Assembly (NCBI RefSeq): GCF_020085105.1
Contig: NC_058052.1
Span: 11,017,233-11,081,232 of the forward strand
Length of the DNA: 64,000 bases
Direction of reading: 5' to 3'
From: Siniperca chuatsi
Taxonomy: Eukaryota > Chordata > Actinopteri > Centrarchiformes > Sinipercidae
The position numbers were made by a program, and so were the translations under genes. This document shows positions 13,238 to 49,827 of the stretch, piece by piece (positions within the stretch are counted from its first letter, which is position 1; each line of letters starts with the position of its first letter). The notes under the pieces are model-generated. The model worked only from the letters and a program-made list of their open reading frames with translations. It ran no database searches and was not told the DNA's origin.

Positions 13238-16200
13238 CAACATAGTTCAGACAATCCAGTGTGGACTGGAGCTAATCTATATAATAAAGGCTGATATTGA
13301 CAAATTGTTAAAAGCCAAAGAATTTTCAAACTAATTGACATGTAATAACTTGTACATTATATATGCCCAAGAAATACTCAAATACTTTGAGTCATTTCTT
13401 TACCTCAACTTCTAGGACATTCAAATCTCAATAAAAGTATTAATTTCTTGTGTAGATACCAGAATTGTCATAGGACTGTTAGCAATGGCAGAAAGGCAGC
13501 CTCTTATGGAAGTGCCGGGTACAGTCACTATCAACAGATGGTGAGCCCCCCCCCCAAGGAGGTAACAGTAAAATTGAGCTTGTGAAATCTGTCACAATCC
13601 ATGGTGGTAAATGTCTCCCAGTTCCTGCAAATGCTAATGAAGCTCATGTGAGGTCCAAAATTGAGCAGGGGTGGGCAGGGAGAAATGGAGTCCAATTTAA
13701 AAATGACACAGAGACAAACTCATCCTTCTGGAGGGCATAGAGTTTTCTCTGGCTCACGGACAGACATTCACAAATGAGCGCCGCTCAAAGATGCCAGTGA
13801 CATTCAGGTCATCATTGTGTCCATCTCCTTTGAGACTCACCCCCCAACACGTTCCATCAGAGGCCTGGATAAAACCTGCCATTGCTGGCAAACACTAGCC
13901 TCCATTAGATGGGAATGTGATGAAGTTAATTGCGTTCTGCTGCTTTTGACTGAAATGAATTTAAAATGGTGGGGATGCACATACTGGACATTTAAAAGAC
14001 CTCAACTCAGCTGGAATTTAAAAGTGCCCTTGACATAAAGCCTTCAAGAAAAGAGTACTGATGTGACTTCAGTTTTTATCTACTAGTGAACATATCCAGA
14101 AGCCCTAATGCTTCACATCACAATTTTAATAATTAGCACCAATGTTTCAGTCACTACTTCAAAGTTTCAGATCTATGCAGAAAAGTTGATTAATATCTGT
14201 AAATGAAAACAATGTATACCAAAACTGAGGTGTCTGCACTGTAAATGTAATGTATTTCAGTGACCAAATGACATAGATATGTAAATATGTATAGTTGTTG
14301 ACACTTGGCATCTATGCCCTGACCTTGTCACACCCTATGCCAAGGTCAGTCCCTGAGTGATGATTAGAACTTTTGCCCCCAAAACCACATTAGAGGCAGT
14401 ACACCCTTCTGACCATGAGGGGAATGTGTCTTCTTCTGAATTGAGATGGATAAATCTAAACGCAAAACAATCCACATGATATGCCAGACATCAGTGGGTA
14501 GCCTACTTACAGTATTTACTTACACATATTAAAATTAAAACAAAACAAATTAAAATTACAAACTTGTGGGTTGGAGCAGATCATTTCTTTTTATGAAATG
14601 TGTGATAAGCAGATGACCATTACTACATGGGTAGCCTATATAAGCTTAAATTGGTAATTGGTGCAGCAGAGTGTATCAGCAGCATAGATCATAGGACAGG
14701 AGTTCAGCAGTTTAAGCAATTAGTAATTGAGGATATGTGGAGAAAATGTGAATGTAATTACCTATCATGAGTGTGATAAAATCCATAATGACTTCATCAT
14801 GTAGCGAGTACAGGAAAACAATCATGTAAATGGCGCATGTGCAAGACAACAATGTTTACATCTCTTAAGCTAACATACAAGATTGCATCATTGCCTCCAA
14901 AAATCAACAGAGTGTATGTATTCATCCACTAGATAAATATAGAGGCAATATAAACAGAATGAGAGCATCATAATGCACGTGCCTACCAACCAAAAGAAAA
15001 TGAGCTCAGCCACCACAAGAACTAACAGTAATTCACAATTAATACCATTACAAATATTGCACATAGCTAACTAGCAAGCAGCTAAGAGCCTAAGAGAAGA
15101 AACTAGCAGTCAGCACACACCATGACATTGCCCACAATAAACTAAGCAGAGCAGCACAAGTGTGTTTAATGACATAGCAACAGTGAGCATTGTAGCCAAC
15201 ATAGGATACTATATTTCAGACAACAACAGACCTCTTTCATGGCAGACAATTTGACATGTCAGACAAAGAAAAGCACAGGTGTAATTAATAGCATTACTCT
15301 TTCCCTTAAGACGTTCCAATTTGAGACCTGCTATTGTGTGTATTACTGCCTCACTGGCATGACTTACTGGGTCACTTCATTTAACTGGGTCATCATTAAT
15401 GTTATTCTAAACACCTGTGCTTTTCCTGCGTAGTCAAAAAACAAAAAGGTCAAAATCATCAAAAAGACATGCAGTACCATCCTGCACTTGTCACACAGTG
15501 TCACAAAAGGAGAAATAAAGTTACTGAGAAAACTTTCCTCATTCATAGCAGAAGGTGCTAAAGTACCAAGATAAGCTCATTAACACTGTTAAGAACATAA
15601 GCACTGAAATATCTGGCTACAAGCACCTCAAGCTTGCTGATAACAGTCGTTTAAGCACACCAGCACCACAGAGCCAAGAATAAACATGTTAACACAAGCA
15701 GCAACTACGTAGCTTGTTGAAGTGAAGCAGCAGAGCATGTCAGCGGAGAAAAAAAAATAATACAGCTGTGGTCACACATCACTAAATTTCTGCAAATGCA
15801 TTTGTGGCCTGCAGGTGACTCGAGGAATGGCAGGCATAACACCTGGAGCAGCTGCTGGGCAGGGAGCTAAAACACAAATCTGTCCTCCACAACGCTGTCC
15901 TACATGATTGGACTGTTGGCAGCCAAGTATGCTAATAGTAGCAGGAGGTGTTTCTGCAGAGTTTGCAGATAGTACAGCAGCCAGCTTGGCTGAGTGAGAA
16001 GAGTGGCTTAATACACTGCCTGATTATGAAGGGTGTGTTAGATATAAGTTGCAGCTTATAGAATATGTCAAGAGTGTGTGCGCTTGAGTTGTCTGAACTA
16101 GCTTACAGGCTGCACTCCAGTGTAGGACTGCAAAATATAAATAGTGTATATGACAAATTTCTATCTAGTGGCACAATTTTGCATAATTATGGTGAGTGTA

Positions 16201-18380
16201 ACAATGAGGAAGCTATGTAAAAAATAGAAATTAAAGATATGAAAATGTCTGCAGTATACATGGTGTGAATATGTGCAACAATATGTACAGATGACCAAAA
16301 AACTTGTGCATCAATATCAAAAACAGTGTGAAGCTGTTTGTTCAAGTTGAATTAAGTTATAAATTGTTGGTTTTCAAAACTGAAAAGTGCATTTTAAAAT
16401 TACAGCCAACATTTACACTTCAGTATTTGGTCCAAGGTTTTATAAATTGTTTTTATCCACAGATGGGTTTGTCTTTGCAATATAGGGCAAACTCACCACC
16501 AGCATTATAAATGTTCTTTGCTGATCTGCTGGCCTCTTTTCCAAAAGGCCCTGTATTAATACCAGGTTAAATTGGGAAGCCAGCTTCTTTGAAAGATTCA
16601 TTCTTGGTTTAACAAGATGTTTTTTATTCTAGAGCAAAGCCTAAATTGTAACCAGGAAACCAACTCTCTATTCAAAAGAAAGGAGATTGGGTGGTTTTAA
16701 GTTTTCCAGTCCAAAACTGTTATGAAAACCTTATATAATCATCAATAAGTTGTGGATTAGCCTTCAAAACCTCTGAAGAAAACATAAGTAAATCATTGAA
16801 TTTTTGTGGCTACTATGGGCAGGCTGAATGATCAAGATCGACATAAAAAAAGATTTAGCCCATCAACAGCTAAGCAATGAGAGAACTGACTAGGTCACGT
16901 TCACATGCTTCCAAAGGGGGAGGTAAACAAATTATCTTGTTATGGGCTGTCAATGATGGTGCATGTTAGGGCCGGAGAACCCAGTGGGAAATCACACAGA
17001 GTAATGATTAGAGATTCTGAGCCTGTCAGTGGGTATGGGTATCTGCTGTCAGAGTGAGCACTTCCCCTTAACCAGGCTGTGCCCAAAAAGAGCTTGTGTC
17101 TATTTCAGACACAAACCAGTCAGTGAACTGCAGATCAGCAGTGTTTTGCCTTTTGAACAGAAAAACTTTGATTTACAAACTCCAATTCTTTCTGACAATT
17201 GTTGAGAAATAATTCACTAGTAGCATTAAAGATTACTCACAACCCCTCAATGTACATTCCCAAATAAATGTTTCACAAAACACACTGAAGGCGTCACATA
17301 TGGTACAGGAGAGTTAGAAAGGTTATTGGGATGTTAGCCAACTGTCTCAAGAAGAAACTCACCAGTAAACATTCAATATGACATGGCTAGAACAATCCCT
17401 GATACCGCTCAATCACTAATAATCAATGTTTTATAACATTGAATAGAGAAGCCTGCTGAACCCTCTGTTTCCGAATAGTCACAATTTATGGTCTTATCTG
17501 CAGAAGGACAGCCTCTCATTTTGCAGTTTATATTAAACTAGCTTCACTTCACTACATCAGGTTATGATTTGTCTGCCTATTGTGTTTATTCACAGGAAGG
17601 CATGATACACAGTAGACGGTTTGAATGCTAATTAACTGTCTCGAGCAAAAGGGAGAAAAACAACCCTTTCACATCCCTGAGCTTTCATCCTCGCTCACAC
17701 CTCGCCGCTCCAAGGTGTGATGGGTTTCTTCATTCAAGGCCAAATCTCCATCCTTCATGCTGGAGCAGACAAGAGGACTGATTGCACGATATTGCCCCTG
17801 TAATTCTCAATGCTGGATGGGGTCGCTCAGTCAAGAAAAGGAGCAGACAGACAACTCAAGATGTGAATCAGATTTGAGTTCTTTCTCAGAGATGTAGCAT
17901 GATCAGTCTATCCAAAATTTAAAGCAGTCCACATACAAAGAACAAGTCTTGTCCTGGAGTGGACAATGTTGACTGGCAGGGATAAATCCAATGAGCAATT
18001 GTGCAAGTACTAATTGTGTAAGTGAAGGTTCACCTTGACCTCAGATACTAAGAGTATCTTTCCAGTGGTGAGTTTGCTGATAGGGGGGGATTTAGATTCA
18101 AGCAGAGTTCTAGACAGTGAGGAAGAGGCTGAAAGTAGGAAAAAAAAAAAAAAAAAAAAAAGGAGCCTATGCCAAAGCTAACATCAGAGAGGAGGGTGGA
18201 GAGAGGAAGAAAGCCTGACGGAGATGATAGGAAGACAAAATATTAGACATTAGAGAAAGCAGTGAAACGCATCAGACTCTGAATTCTTTGTTTTCCCAAG
18301 TTAAAAAGCTCAACTATCAAGGCTTATCTGCATTCTTAGTGATAAACAAAACTCCAGTGCAGCAGTGGATTTACCTTCCT
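13238..18380. other. Gene-poor stretch downstream of the kinesin gene
   Basis: No supported coding exons. A 22-base A-run lies at 18140-18161. The part near 18.4-18.9 kb is likely 3' UTR of the kinesin gene, which is transcribed toward lower coordinates. Confidence 0.5.
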
Positions 18381-18386
18381 TTTATT
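18381..18386 (-). other. Candidate polyadenylation signal of the kinesin gene
   Basis: AATAAA on the minus strand, about 560 bp after the stop codon at 18945. Other AT-rich hexamers are nearby, so the site used is uncertain. Confidence 0.35.
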
Positions 18387-18944
18387 TTTACAAACATATT
18401 CACACATATCCATTTCAATAGATCTATTTTTATATAAAATATTTGAAATTGACAACTTGACATACATATATACACACACACGTAACAATGACAGTAAGGT
18501 AATTTGGTCAGATTGGTAATCTAAAATATTTTTAAAAATATTACAATGCCCATGAAACTGGTACAAACATGTTTTTAATCCTCAGTATTGAACCTTCAAC
18601 CCCTAATTATTTAAAACATCCCATATTAAACTGACAACCTCTTTGACAAAAATAATACTGGATACTTGGTGGTCAAAGCACAATAATGCAAGAACAAAGA
18701 AATTCAAGTGTTTTAAAGATTTAAAGAAACATCTTCAAGTGCTAAACCCATGCAATATTAAAATGACAAAAACTAGAACAAATCAATACAGAGACTTCAA
18801 AATAGGTCATAGGTTTCACTGTCATTAACATCCTATCCTAACAAGCTATCCTTTGGACTGTCTGGTTGGGATGCACTTTTGCCATTGCTCCCTATGAGTA
18901 AGTTTTGAAGCTGGGCTGTTAATTACTGGCTGTTCAATCCTTGA

Positions 18945-42722
<23,778 letters not shown>

Positions 42723-43726
42723 TATTAATCAAAATCAGACAGAAGACATCTAACAGCCAATTCTCCCAGTCTGTTTTCTCCTCCTTTGAAAGAAAAGTCT
42801 GCCTTCCACGTGAACATCAATGCGGCGTAATTCACACCTAATTATCACACCTGGGGCCTGTGCTGACTTTGTCGATGCACTACACAAACTAACCACTGGG
42901 GTATATTATGAATCGATAAACTCTAGGCTACCCCAAACAAAAGCTTTTTACTCATATAATAATTTTGTTATCTTTTAATACAGCCGTGTTTACACTCAGA
43001 TGAAACTCTGCAAGGATAAATTACAGGCAGATGTTTCGGGTTTTGTCAATTTAATAATATAACTGGGTAAATATCATATCACTTATACAAACGACTCAAC
43101 CAAACTTTACACACTTCAAATGTTAAATGGTGTTTTGAATTTCTAATCAATAAACCCACTGTAAGACATTAAAACCCATTTGGAGCCTATCTAATGTGTC
43201 CACTACATTATGTGTAGTTTGAACGTCTCTGTCATTTTTTTGCATTTGAGACACATGGGAAAAACCGATATCAGAACTACTACGTTTATGGTCAAACCGA
43301 TTTTAGGTCGTCAAACGATGCCTTAAATAATAAGAAAAGTTGTGTAAGCTTGTGTTCTGTGTTGTTACATTTGCGAAACATACATTTAGTGCTAGACTCA
43401 CGGTTGTCACGGTCTGTTGAGATGTTTCAAAATGATACAAATAAACCGCTTAGTCTTACTCAAAATAAACAGCTAAACAGTTTTTAGCCAGTGACGTTTT
43501 CGGCAAGCTGTAAATATCATGAATCACCTACAAACCAAGCCTTCACCCCCGCAAGAATAAACGTATTTTGATGTATTTATTAGCCATAATAACCCGACGA
43601 ACAGTATTTTCAAAGGAAGCTTGTTATTCGAATATTTCCATGTTACTTGAATGCGACATTGCTGTCGATCCACGTTTCCCATGATGCAGTGCGGAAACGA
43701 CCCGGCCGGCGGGGACATTCAAAACT
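42723..43726. promoter_or_regulatory. Divergent intergenic promoter region, kif16b-like / mad2l1bp
   Basis: 1004 bp separate the two opposed start codons, with no coding signal between. The last 60 bp before the mad2l1bp start are CpG-rich and hold a ZNF143/Staf-like motif. Whether the kinesin uses the same core or its own start site near 42.8 kb cannot be seen. Confidence 0.55.
43676..43694 (+). promoter_or_regulatory. ZNF143/Staf-like binding motif before mad2l1bp
   Basis: TTCCCATGATGCAGTGCGG fits the long ZNF143 (Staf, SBS) consensus with its TCCCA, ATGC and TGCG blocks. It ends 32 bp before the start codon, so it probably overlaps the transcription start. Confidence 0.6.
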
Positions 43727-46181
43727 ATGGCAGACTCGAACATATTTAAATCAACATCAAACTCAGAAGACGCGGAAAATAAGTGCAATATTAACAGCGA
43801 AGACAATGAGATAAAGAGGCGCCTTTCGTTTTCGTTAGAAAAACATATTAGTACACTAGAGGAACCGAATATGACATGTAAGGTCTTAACGTTACAAAGT
43901 GTTCCCGACGACTCAAATTCATGTCGACCTTCCGCCGAAGTCTCACCACAGGCCGTAAACGCATGTTTAAAGGCGAAAAAGGCAAGTGACTTGAAAGATG
44001 ACTACCCAGAATATCGACAGCATAGTGTGAACATTACTGAAGACAAAGAAAACATCGCTATGCCCTCCACAACCATCAATACTGGTAGGTAACATAACCG
44101 GTGTGGATACCCATGTTTTTCCCAATGGGGAGTTATTATAGCAACGTACTGTTTCCAGCACGTTTCTGAGATCTCGCCCGGAAGTTGAGCGTAAAGCCGA
44201 CAGGTTGTCAAAAATATTAAGAGAAGTTGTTGCGGTGTAAAAACAATGCATTTTCAATTTGACAGTGGAAACAAATTCCATAGGCTGTTGTTAAAACAGT
44301 TCTCCTCTGTTCTCTTAATATAAATGTATGTGTCCAGTTGAAATGTTGACACAATATTTACATCAAAATGGTGCATATTTAAGGCAGACATGATATTCTG
44401 AGGTGGCAGTACTAGATAGTGTAGAAACTCTTAACTCAAACAAAATATCAAAGTTTTACTCCGCTACATTTATTTAACAGCAGTAGTTTAGAGCTGAAAC
44501 AATTATTCGATTAACTGATTAGTCATCACAATTAATCAGCAACTATTTTGATGAACAATTAATTGTTTTAAGTCGTTTATGAAGCACTAGTTCCAGCCAC
44601 TGTTTGATTCCAGTGTCTTAATTGTGCATGTTTTCAGCTTTCAGCTTTTTTTTAATCATTGTAAACTGAATATCTTTGGGTTTTGGACTGTTGGTTGCAC
44701 AAAACAAGACATCTGAAGATGTCATCTTGCACTCAGGGAAACTAATGGACATTGTTTACTATTCTGTAGTTACTTTGCACATACAGATTTTGCTTACAAA
44801 ACATTAAGTCAACAAGTAAAATATGATCCTTTGTTCTAGATTAAACTATGCAGCCGTATATAAAGTAGTTAAAAAATTTGCCCCACCATGACCAGCTGCA
44901 TTAAAATGCTGCTTACATGTTAGCACATCACTAATTCTAATCTAGTAGTAATATATATGATAACCTGATATAATACTCTGAAAAGGGCCATTCTGAATTA
45001 TGAGTACTTTTATTTTGGTTATATTTTTCTGATAATACTTGGCAGGATCTGAGTAATTCTTCCACCAGCGCCAGACAGTGGCAATATGTTAAGTTTAGGG
45101 GGTAACGGGGACAATGGCTTTATTAGAACACTGGCCTTGCTAAATTACATTAACATTTCACTAGCTGAGCAAGACCGGTCCATTGCTCACCCTAATGACA
45201 TTATTCTGGTCCTCATTTGGACAGATAACACCCAAGAAGAGGGCACTTCTGGTCAGAGAAGTGTGCAAGATTCCAATGTGACTGCCAGTAAACAACTTAG
45301 TAACACAGAGGACAGTGATGCTGAGGTGGCGAGAGAAGCACAGCACGAAGGCCATGTGAACGTGGTCTTCCCTGGCACTGTAACCCAGGAAGGCTGCTGC
45401 CGCTTCGTCAGCGAGATCCTCAAGTGCGTTCTCTATCAGAGGCAGCAACTACCCATGACGTATGACCAGCTGGTGTACTCCCAGAAGAAACAGCAAGCCT
45501 CAATGCAGGTGAATAGGAAAAATGATTGTACTGCACATCTGTTCAAATGTTCACAATCTCAATGTAATCTATCACAAATGTTCATGAATGGAAAAAATGT
45601 TGTTGTGGATTTGAGATTAACTAAAAGCGTTCGGTGAATGTTTTGCTTTTCAGGATAAAGACATAGTGAGTCGGAGGCCAGTGCAGTCTGCAGACATGGA
45701 TTGGCGCAAGTGTCAACAAACCCTTCAAGAGCTAGAGGAGGTGCTGCAGCAGCTGGAGGTGCTATTTTCTCTTAGCAGGGTGCCTCGAGTGCTGCTGCTA
45801 ATGGGTGGATCCCTCGTCCTCCCCAAAGAGCTGTATGAGATCAACATGGAGGCTCTGGTAGTGACTGGTGGGGATCAATGTCTACGGGTGTCCCCATGCT
45901 TAAGGCAACTCTTCCGCACTCTCTTCGTGGCTGACCTTTTATCTGACACCAGACCTGTCCGTTTAATGCCCACCACAGTGTTAGCGCTGGCTCACAGGGA
46001 TTGCGGTGTAGGCTGGTTCCGCCCTAAACTACAATTTAAAGTGCCAACCCGTGTAAAGAACCAAATTATTGCTCTGTCTACTGATCCCAGCGCCAGTAAG
46101 GAACCAAGAGCCGAGGGGTCAGACTGGCAGGATTATGTGTGGTTCCAGGCGCCCATGACTATCAAGGGCTTCAGCAACTGA
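43727..46181 (+). CDS. mad2l1bp: MAD2L1-binding protein (p31comet)
   Basis: Spindle-checkpoint silencing factor: it binds closed MAD2 and delivers it to the TRIP13 ATPase for remodelling. Three exons, 43727-44084, 45225-45508 and 45654-46181, join in phase to 389 aa, somewhat longer than the mammalian protein because of the N-terminal region. Residues 1-119 (exon 1) are acidic, Ser-rich and probably disordered. The conserved HORMA-like fold starts in exon 2 (VNVVFPGTVTQEGCCRFVSE, QLPMTYDQLV) and continues through exon 3 (VPRVLLLMGGS, WFRPKLQFKVPTR, and the C-terminal safety-belt-like end DYVWFQAPMTIKGF). Exon 2 could only be placed by matching phase (G|AT). Intron 1 carries nested repeats. 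It faces the kinesin gene head to head. Confidence 0.9.
44400..45060 (-). repeat. Interspersed teleost repeat (paired-tetramer 'TACTT' type), interrupted copy
   Basis: Segments such as TTACTCCGCTACATTTATTT and CCATGACCAGCTGCATTAAA belong to the same family as the copy at 52660-53105. The copy is split by another repeat at about 44495-44775. It fills most of mad2l1bp intron 1. Strand is arbitrary; the family is recalled as common in percomorph fish but I cannot name its class. Confidence 0.55.
44495..44775 (-). repeat. Second interspersed repeat inserted inside the first
   Basis: Starts near AGCTGAAACAATTATTCGAT and contains ATATCTTTGGGTTTTGGACT and ACAAAACAAGACATCTGAAG, hallmark strings of a widespread fish MITE-like family. 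A second partial copy in the other orientation lies at 57545-57725. Outside it, the flanking repeat resumes where it left off. Confidence 0.55.
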
Positions 46182-46317
46182 CCCAAAAAGTTGGGGAGTG
46201 CATAGTCTGAGATTGGAGTTCTCTTTCTGGAGCCTGTATACTACAATTCAGTTTTAATGGTGGTTCAAGAGCTGTCCATATTTTAATGAATTATGAGTTA
46301 AATTTTTTCTACTTGTT

Positions 46318-46323
46318 ATTAAA
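46318..46323 (+). other. Candidate polyadenylation signal of mad2l1bp
   Basis: ATTAAA 137 bp after the stop codon. No canonical AATAAA is closer. Confidence 0.4.
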
Positions 46324-46642
46324 AGTATGTCAACTAAAAAAAATAGTGGGTTTATCAACATGAGCAGTATGGTGTATTATCGTTTTTTTATAGTCTTCTG
46401 AAATACTGAGAATGTGTTTCCGAAGAGGTTTTGTTGGCATGTGATGTTTATATTTATAAAGAATGTTTTGCATAAAATATTAATTTTTAAGGACGTTAAA
46501 CACAGAACAACACACAACAACAACAATGGTGCAATATATTTTTAATCTGCATAACTTGACAGGTTTAATGCATTATAGTGCTTTCTTTAATCCACTCTTT
46601 GGATACACTGGAGTGCCAGTATCACCTGTGTAGACGTTTACA

Positions 46643-46648
46643 TTTATT
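46643..46648 (-). other. Candidate polyadenylation signal of ephx1
   Basis: AATAAA on the minus strand, about 200 bp past the ephx1 stop. mad2l1bp and ephx1 converge here, leaving only 665 bp between stop codons. Confidence 0.45.
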
Positions 46649-46846
46649 GAAACCTGAAAATGATTTTGACGGTGCTGCAGTTTTGGAGGCAATCAAGCAG
46701 TGAGAGGCATTGTAGTGCAATGAAAATGAGTAACAAGGATGTGCATTTGTGTCCCATTTGGAATGATCAGTGAAAATCTAACACAACAGCAGAAATAAAG
46801 AACCAATTTACCATAATTACATTGGTCTGAAAGTGCATTAATGGGT

Positions 46847-49382
46847 TCAGAACTTTTCCACTTTTTTGACAAACTGGACGAGGTCGTTGGCTAGCAGCTG
46901 GGGCTCCTCAAAGGCAGCAAAATGACCACCTCGAGGCATGAAAGTGTAGGAGTAGATGTTTCGATACCTAATTTGTGCCCACGATTTAGGGCAGTGCAGC
47001 AGCTCCGCAGGGAAGGCGGCGAGTCCAGTGGGCACAAATATCCCTGTCCTAAAACAAATGACCAAACATTGTCAGATTTCTAACATGACAGGGCAATAAG
47101 GTTGTCAAATTAGCCAAATAAGTCATAGTTTTGACAGTATGAACATTTGGCCACATACTTGGCATCCACTCTTTCGTCAGGATTACTCTTGAAGTTCTCT
47201 TTGTAGAAGCGCATGGCGGACACTATGGAGCCCGTGGTCCAGTAGATCATGACACATGTCAACAGGTCGTCCAGGCTGAATTTCCTGTACAAATGCAGCC
47301 ATTTGTAATTAATTACAGCCAGCAACAATCACATAAACCTTGTTGAATCTATCTCCATATCATTTCTATGCAGAAGATAATAAAAGATGGCAAAACAGAA
47401 TTCCCTCATTTACCTCTCCAGCCCACCATCCACCAGATCCCTGTTCCTCAGATCAGTCCAGGAGGAGAACTTCTCCAGAATGTAGGCTGCCAAGCCTACA
47501 GGAGAGTCATTCACTCCAAAGCCTGTACGCACAATTTAAGCTATGTTAAGAGCTGAAATAATAGTATACTGAGATTACAAAATACTAGGAACAGTTGGCT
47601 TGTTTCAGGTGGTTTCTCAAAGTCTTTGCAGAGCAGTGAGTTTGTCTTTGACCTGTCAACAGTGTCAGAACCTGTGAGTCTGTGTCCTGGTTGTGTATGT
47701 CCCCACCTGCAGTGTCTGGTTTAGTGGCCTGGATGTGTAAGTAGCCCGTTTCCCTCAGCATTTCCCAAACATTCTTCTCAAAGAAAGGGAACAACCGGCG
47801 AACATCTTCCCGACTGAAGCCCACCAGGAAGGGCAGATAAGGACCAATAATGAGGGACAACAGCACTTTGAACCCCTTTGTTGATATAAACATGTTTAAG
47901 TGGAGTCCTTTCACACACCTGGAAGAGATATGTTGTGAAACAGATTACCAAAAAAATGTCTGCATTAAGTGTAAATTTATAGCTAAATACAAAGCTTTTA
48001 TCATGTTTTTCTTTTGGCAAAATATCCTCTATTTGCTCCAGTCTCCAGGAATTTGCAGGGTCAGTGGTTTTTGGTCAGTGGAGCACTTTGAACAGTGCAA
48101 GCACTGTTTCACAGTTTATGTAACAATGTCACAATGCTCCCTTTAAAAAACAAGTGGGTGGTGGAAATTCCACTGCAGTGATGAGCTGTTGTATGTACGG
48201 TCTTGTTTTGCTGTCTTACTGAGGCTTCATCTGTGCCATGTTGGTGGTGATGAGGGAGCCCCAGTCCCCTCCCTGCAGATAGAACTGGGAGAACCCTAAA
48301 CGCTCCATCAGGGTCAGGAAAATTCGGGCGGCAGCGAGACTATCAAATCCTGAAAAGGTACAGGAGGCACATCTGTAAACATCTGCTGCTCGAGCTCAAA
48401 TATGTACATTTATTTAGAAACATCTACCTTGTTTATGAGGGGCATCTGAGAAACCGTAGCCAGGGATAGATGGGCATATGACCTCAAACACGAGACCATC
48501 CTGGTTCTCCGTGAGAAGTGGCAGAATTTTGTAGAACTCGTAGAAGGAGCCAGGCCAGCCGTGAACGAGCATAAGAGGCAGAACCTTCTGATTCTCACGG
48601 CGTGGCGGCCGCACGTGGATGAAGTGCACATCCAATCCTGCATTGAAGCAAAAGCATTGGGGTGAAAAGAAAACAGTTTGTGGACAGATTCTTGGCCAAA
48701 CATCCAAATTATTAGGATTACTTTAAAGCAAACCCTGGTGATTCAGCGCGGGGCTGTGTGTACCTTCTATTTTAGTTTTGAAGTGTGGATACTTGTTAAG
48801 CACTGCCACCTGCTTTTTCCAGTCAAACTCGTGTCTCCAGTAGGAAACCACTTTCTTGAGATGAGCGGTATTGAAGCCGTACTGGAAGCCACTATCTTCT
48901 AAAGGATCAGTGTAGCGGGTTCTGTCAATGCGCTCATGAAGGTCCTGTTGAATAAGAGCACTGTTGATTACTGAATATTGGTCTTATTATTGGTACTTGT
49001 ACTACTTTTCTTGAAAAGTTTAACAGCTCAAAAGGACCTCAATCTCTTCATCTGTGGTTTGCACTTTAAAGGGATAGATTTTATCATCCTCTGACAGTGG
49101 CTTCTCCCCTGCTCCCCACCATCCTTCACCAAGAGGAATCCTTTTGACTTGTCTTCTTTTGTGCACTATGTATGCCAGTATCCCCCCTGCTGCCACAGCC
49201 GAGCCTATTAGAAGCTGCTGTTGGACAGCATCCAAGCCACACAAAGTTTCTCTGCAAAGTGTGGAAAAATATGAGAAAAACTCAGTTACAGCGCTGATAT
49301 CTTTATATTTATTTATATCTGGATATAATTTGAGTGTTGGTGGTAAACGCCTACTTACTTTAAAGTCTGCAGTGTTTGCATT
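46847..49382 (-). CDS. ephx1: Microsomal epoxide hydrolase
   Basis: Membrane-anchored ER enzyme that hydrolyses arene and alkene epoxides to trans-diols. Nine coding exons, all in phase: 49382-49360, 49251-49038, 48944-48764, 48637-48428, 48349-48220, 47918-47707, 47522-47414, 47284-47159, 47048-46847; 468 aa versus 455 in human. The N-terminus has a single membrane anchor (LLIGSAVAAGGILAYIV then HKRR). The EHN domain follows (GEGWWG, DRTRYTDPLED). Alpha/beta-hydrolase core: HGWPGSFYEFY oxyanion-hole motif, nucleophile Asp in QGGDWGS, acidic Glu in FPAELLH, and catalytic His in RGGHFAAFEEP, so all catalytic residues are present. The first exon (MQTLQTLK) was chosen because it is the nearest ATG with a good GTAAGT donor in the right phase. 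Exon 2 ends at an atypical GTCCTT donor. Paired head to head with the cystatin gene. Confidence 0.93.
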
Positions 49383-49827
49383 ATGCCGTTCCAAAGGTGA
49401 TTGTCCACAGGTGAATTTTTTTTTTTAGACCTGCACTAGGACAGAGGTCAAAAACGTTTTATTTTTCGCACTGCGCTTCGAAAGTTGTGTACAAGCACGC
49501 CAAACTCCAGCCACCGTGCGTTTAAACATACCTGGTTTGCTTCCTTTTAAGCGTGCCTGGAGACAGAACTTCTATCAGAGACGGATCAGAAAGGAAAATG
49601 GACGAGGCAACTACGGGATCCTCTGGTGTTCAAAACAAACACACTCGAGACTGGGCTGGTGAAGCGAGAAGCCAAATCGGTTGGGTGGGTGGAGGTTGTG
49701 TTGCAGAGATTGATTGGCTGCAAGATGTCCCAGTGCGCGCAGCAGCCGTGACGCCGTTGCTTATAAAACAGGGAGGAGACGTCGAGCTGTTGTTTTGTTG
49801 TGTTGAGTGCGCAGCTTCAGAAACAAG
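49383..49827. promoter_or_regulatory. Short divergent promoter, ephx1 / cystatin
   Basis: Only 445 bp separate the two start codons. An inverted CCAAT box (GATTGGCT, 49712-49719) sits about 50 bp upstream of a TATA box that faces the cystatin gene. I see no TATA box facing ephx1. Confidence 0.6.
49762..49768 (+). promoter_or_regulatory. TATA box of the cystatin gene
   Basis: TATAAAA, 60 bp before the start codon, which predicts a transcription start near 49795 and a 5' UTR of about 35 nt. Confidence 0.65.
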
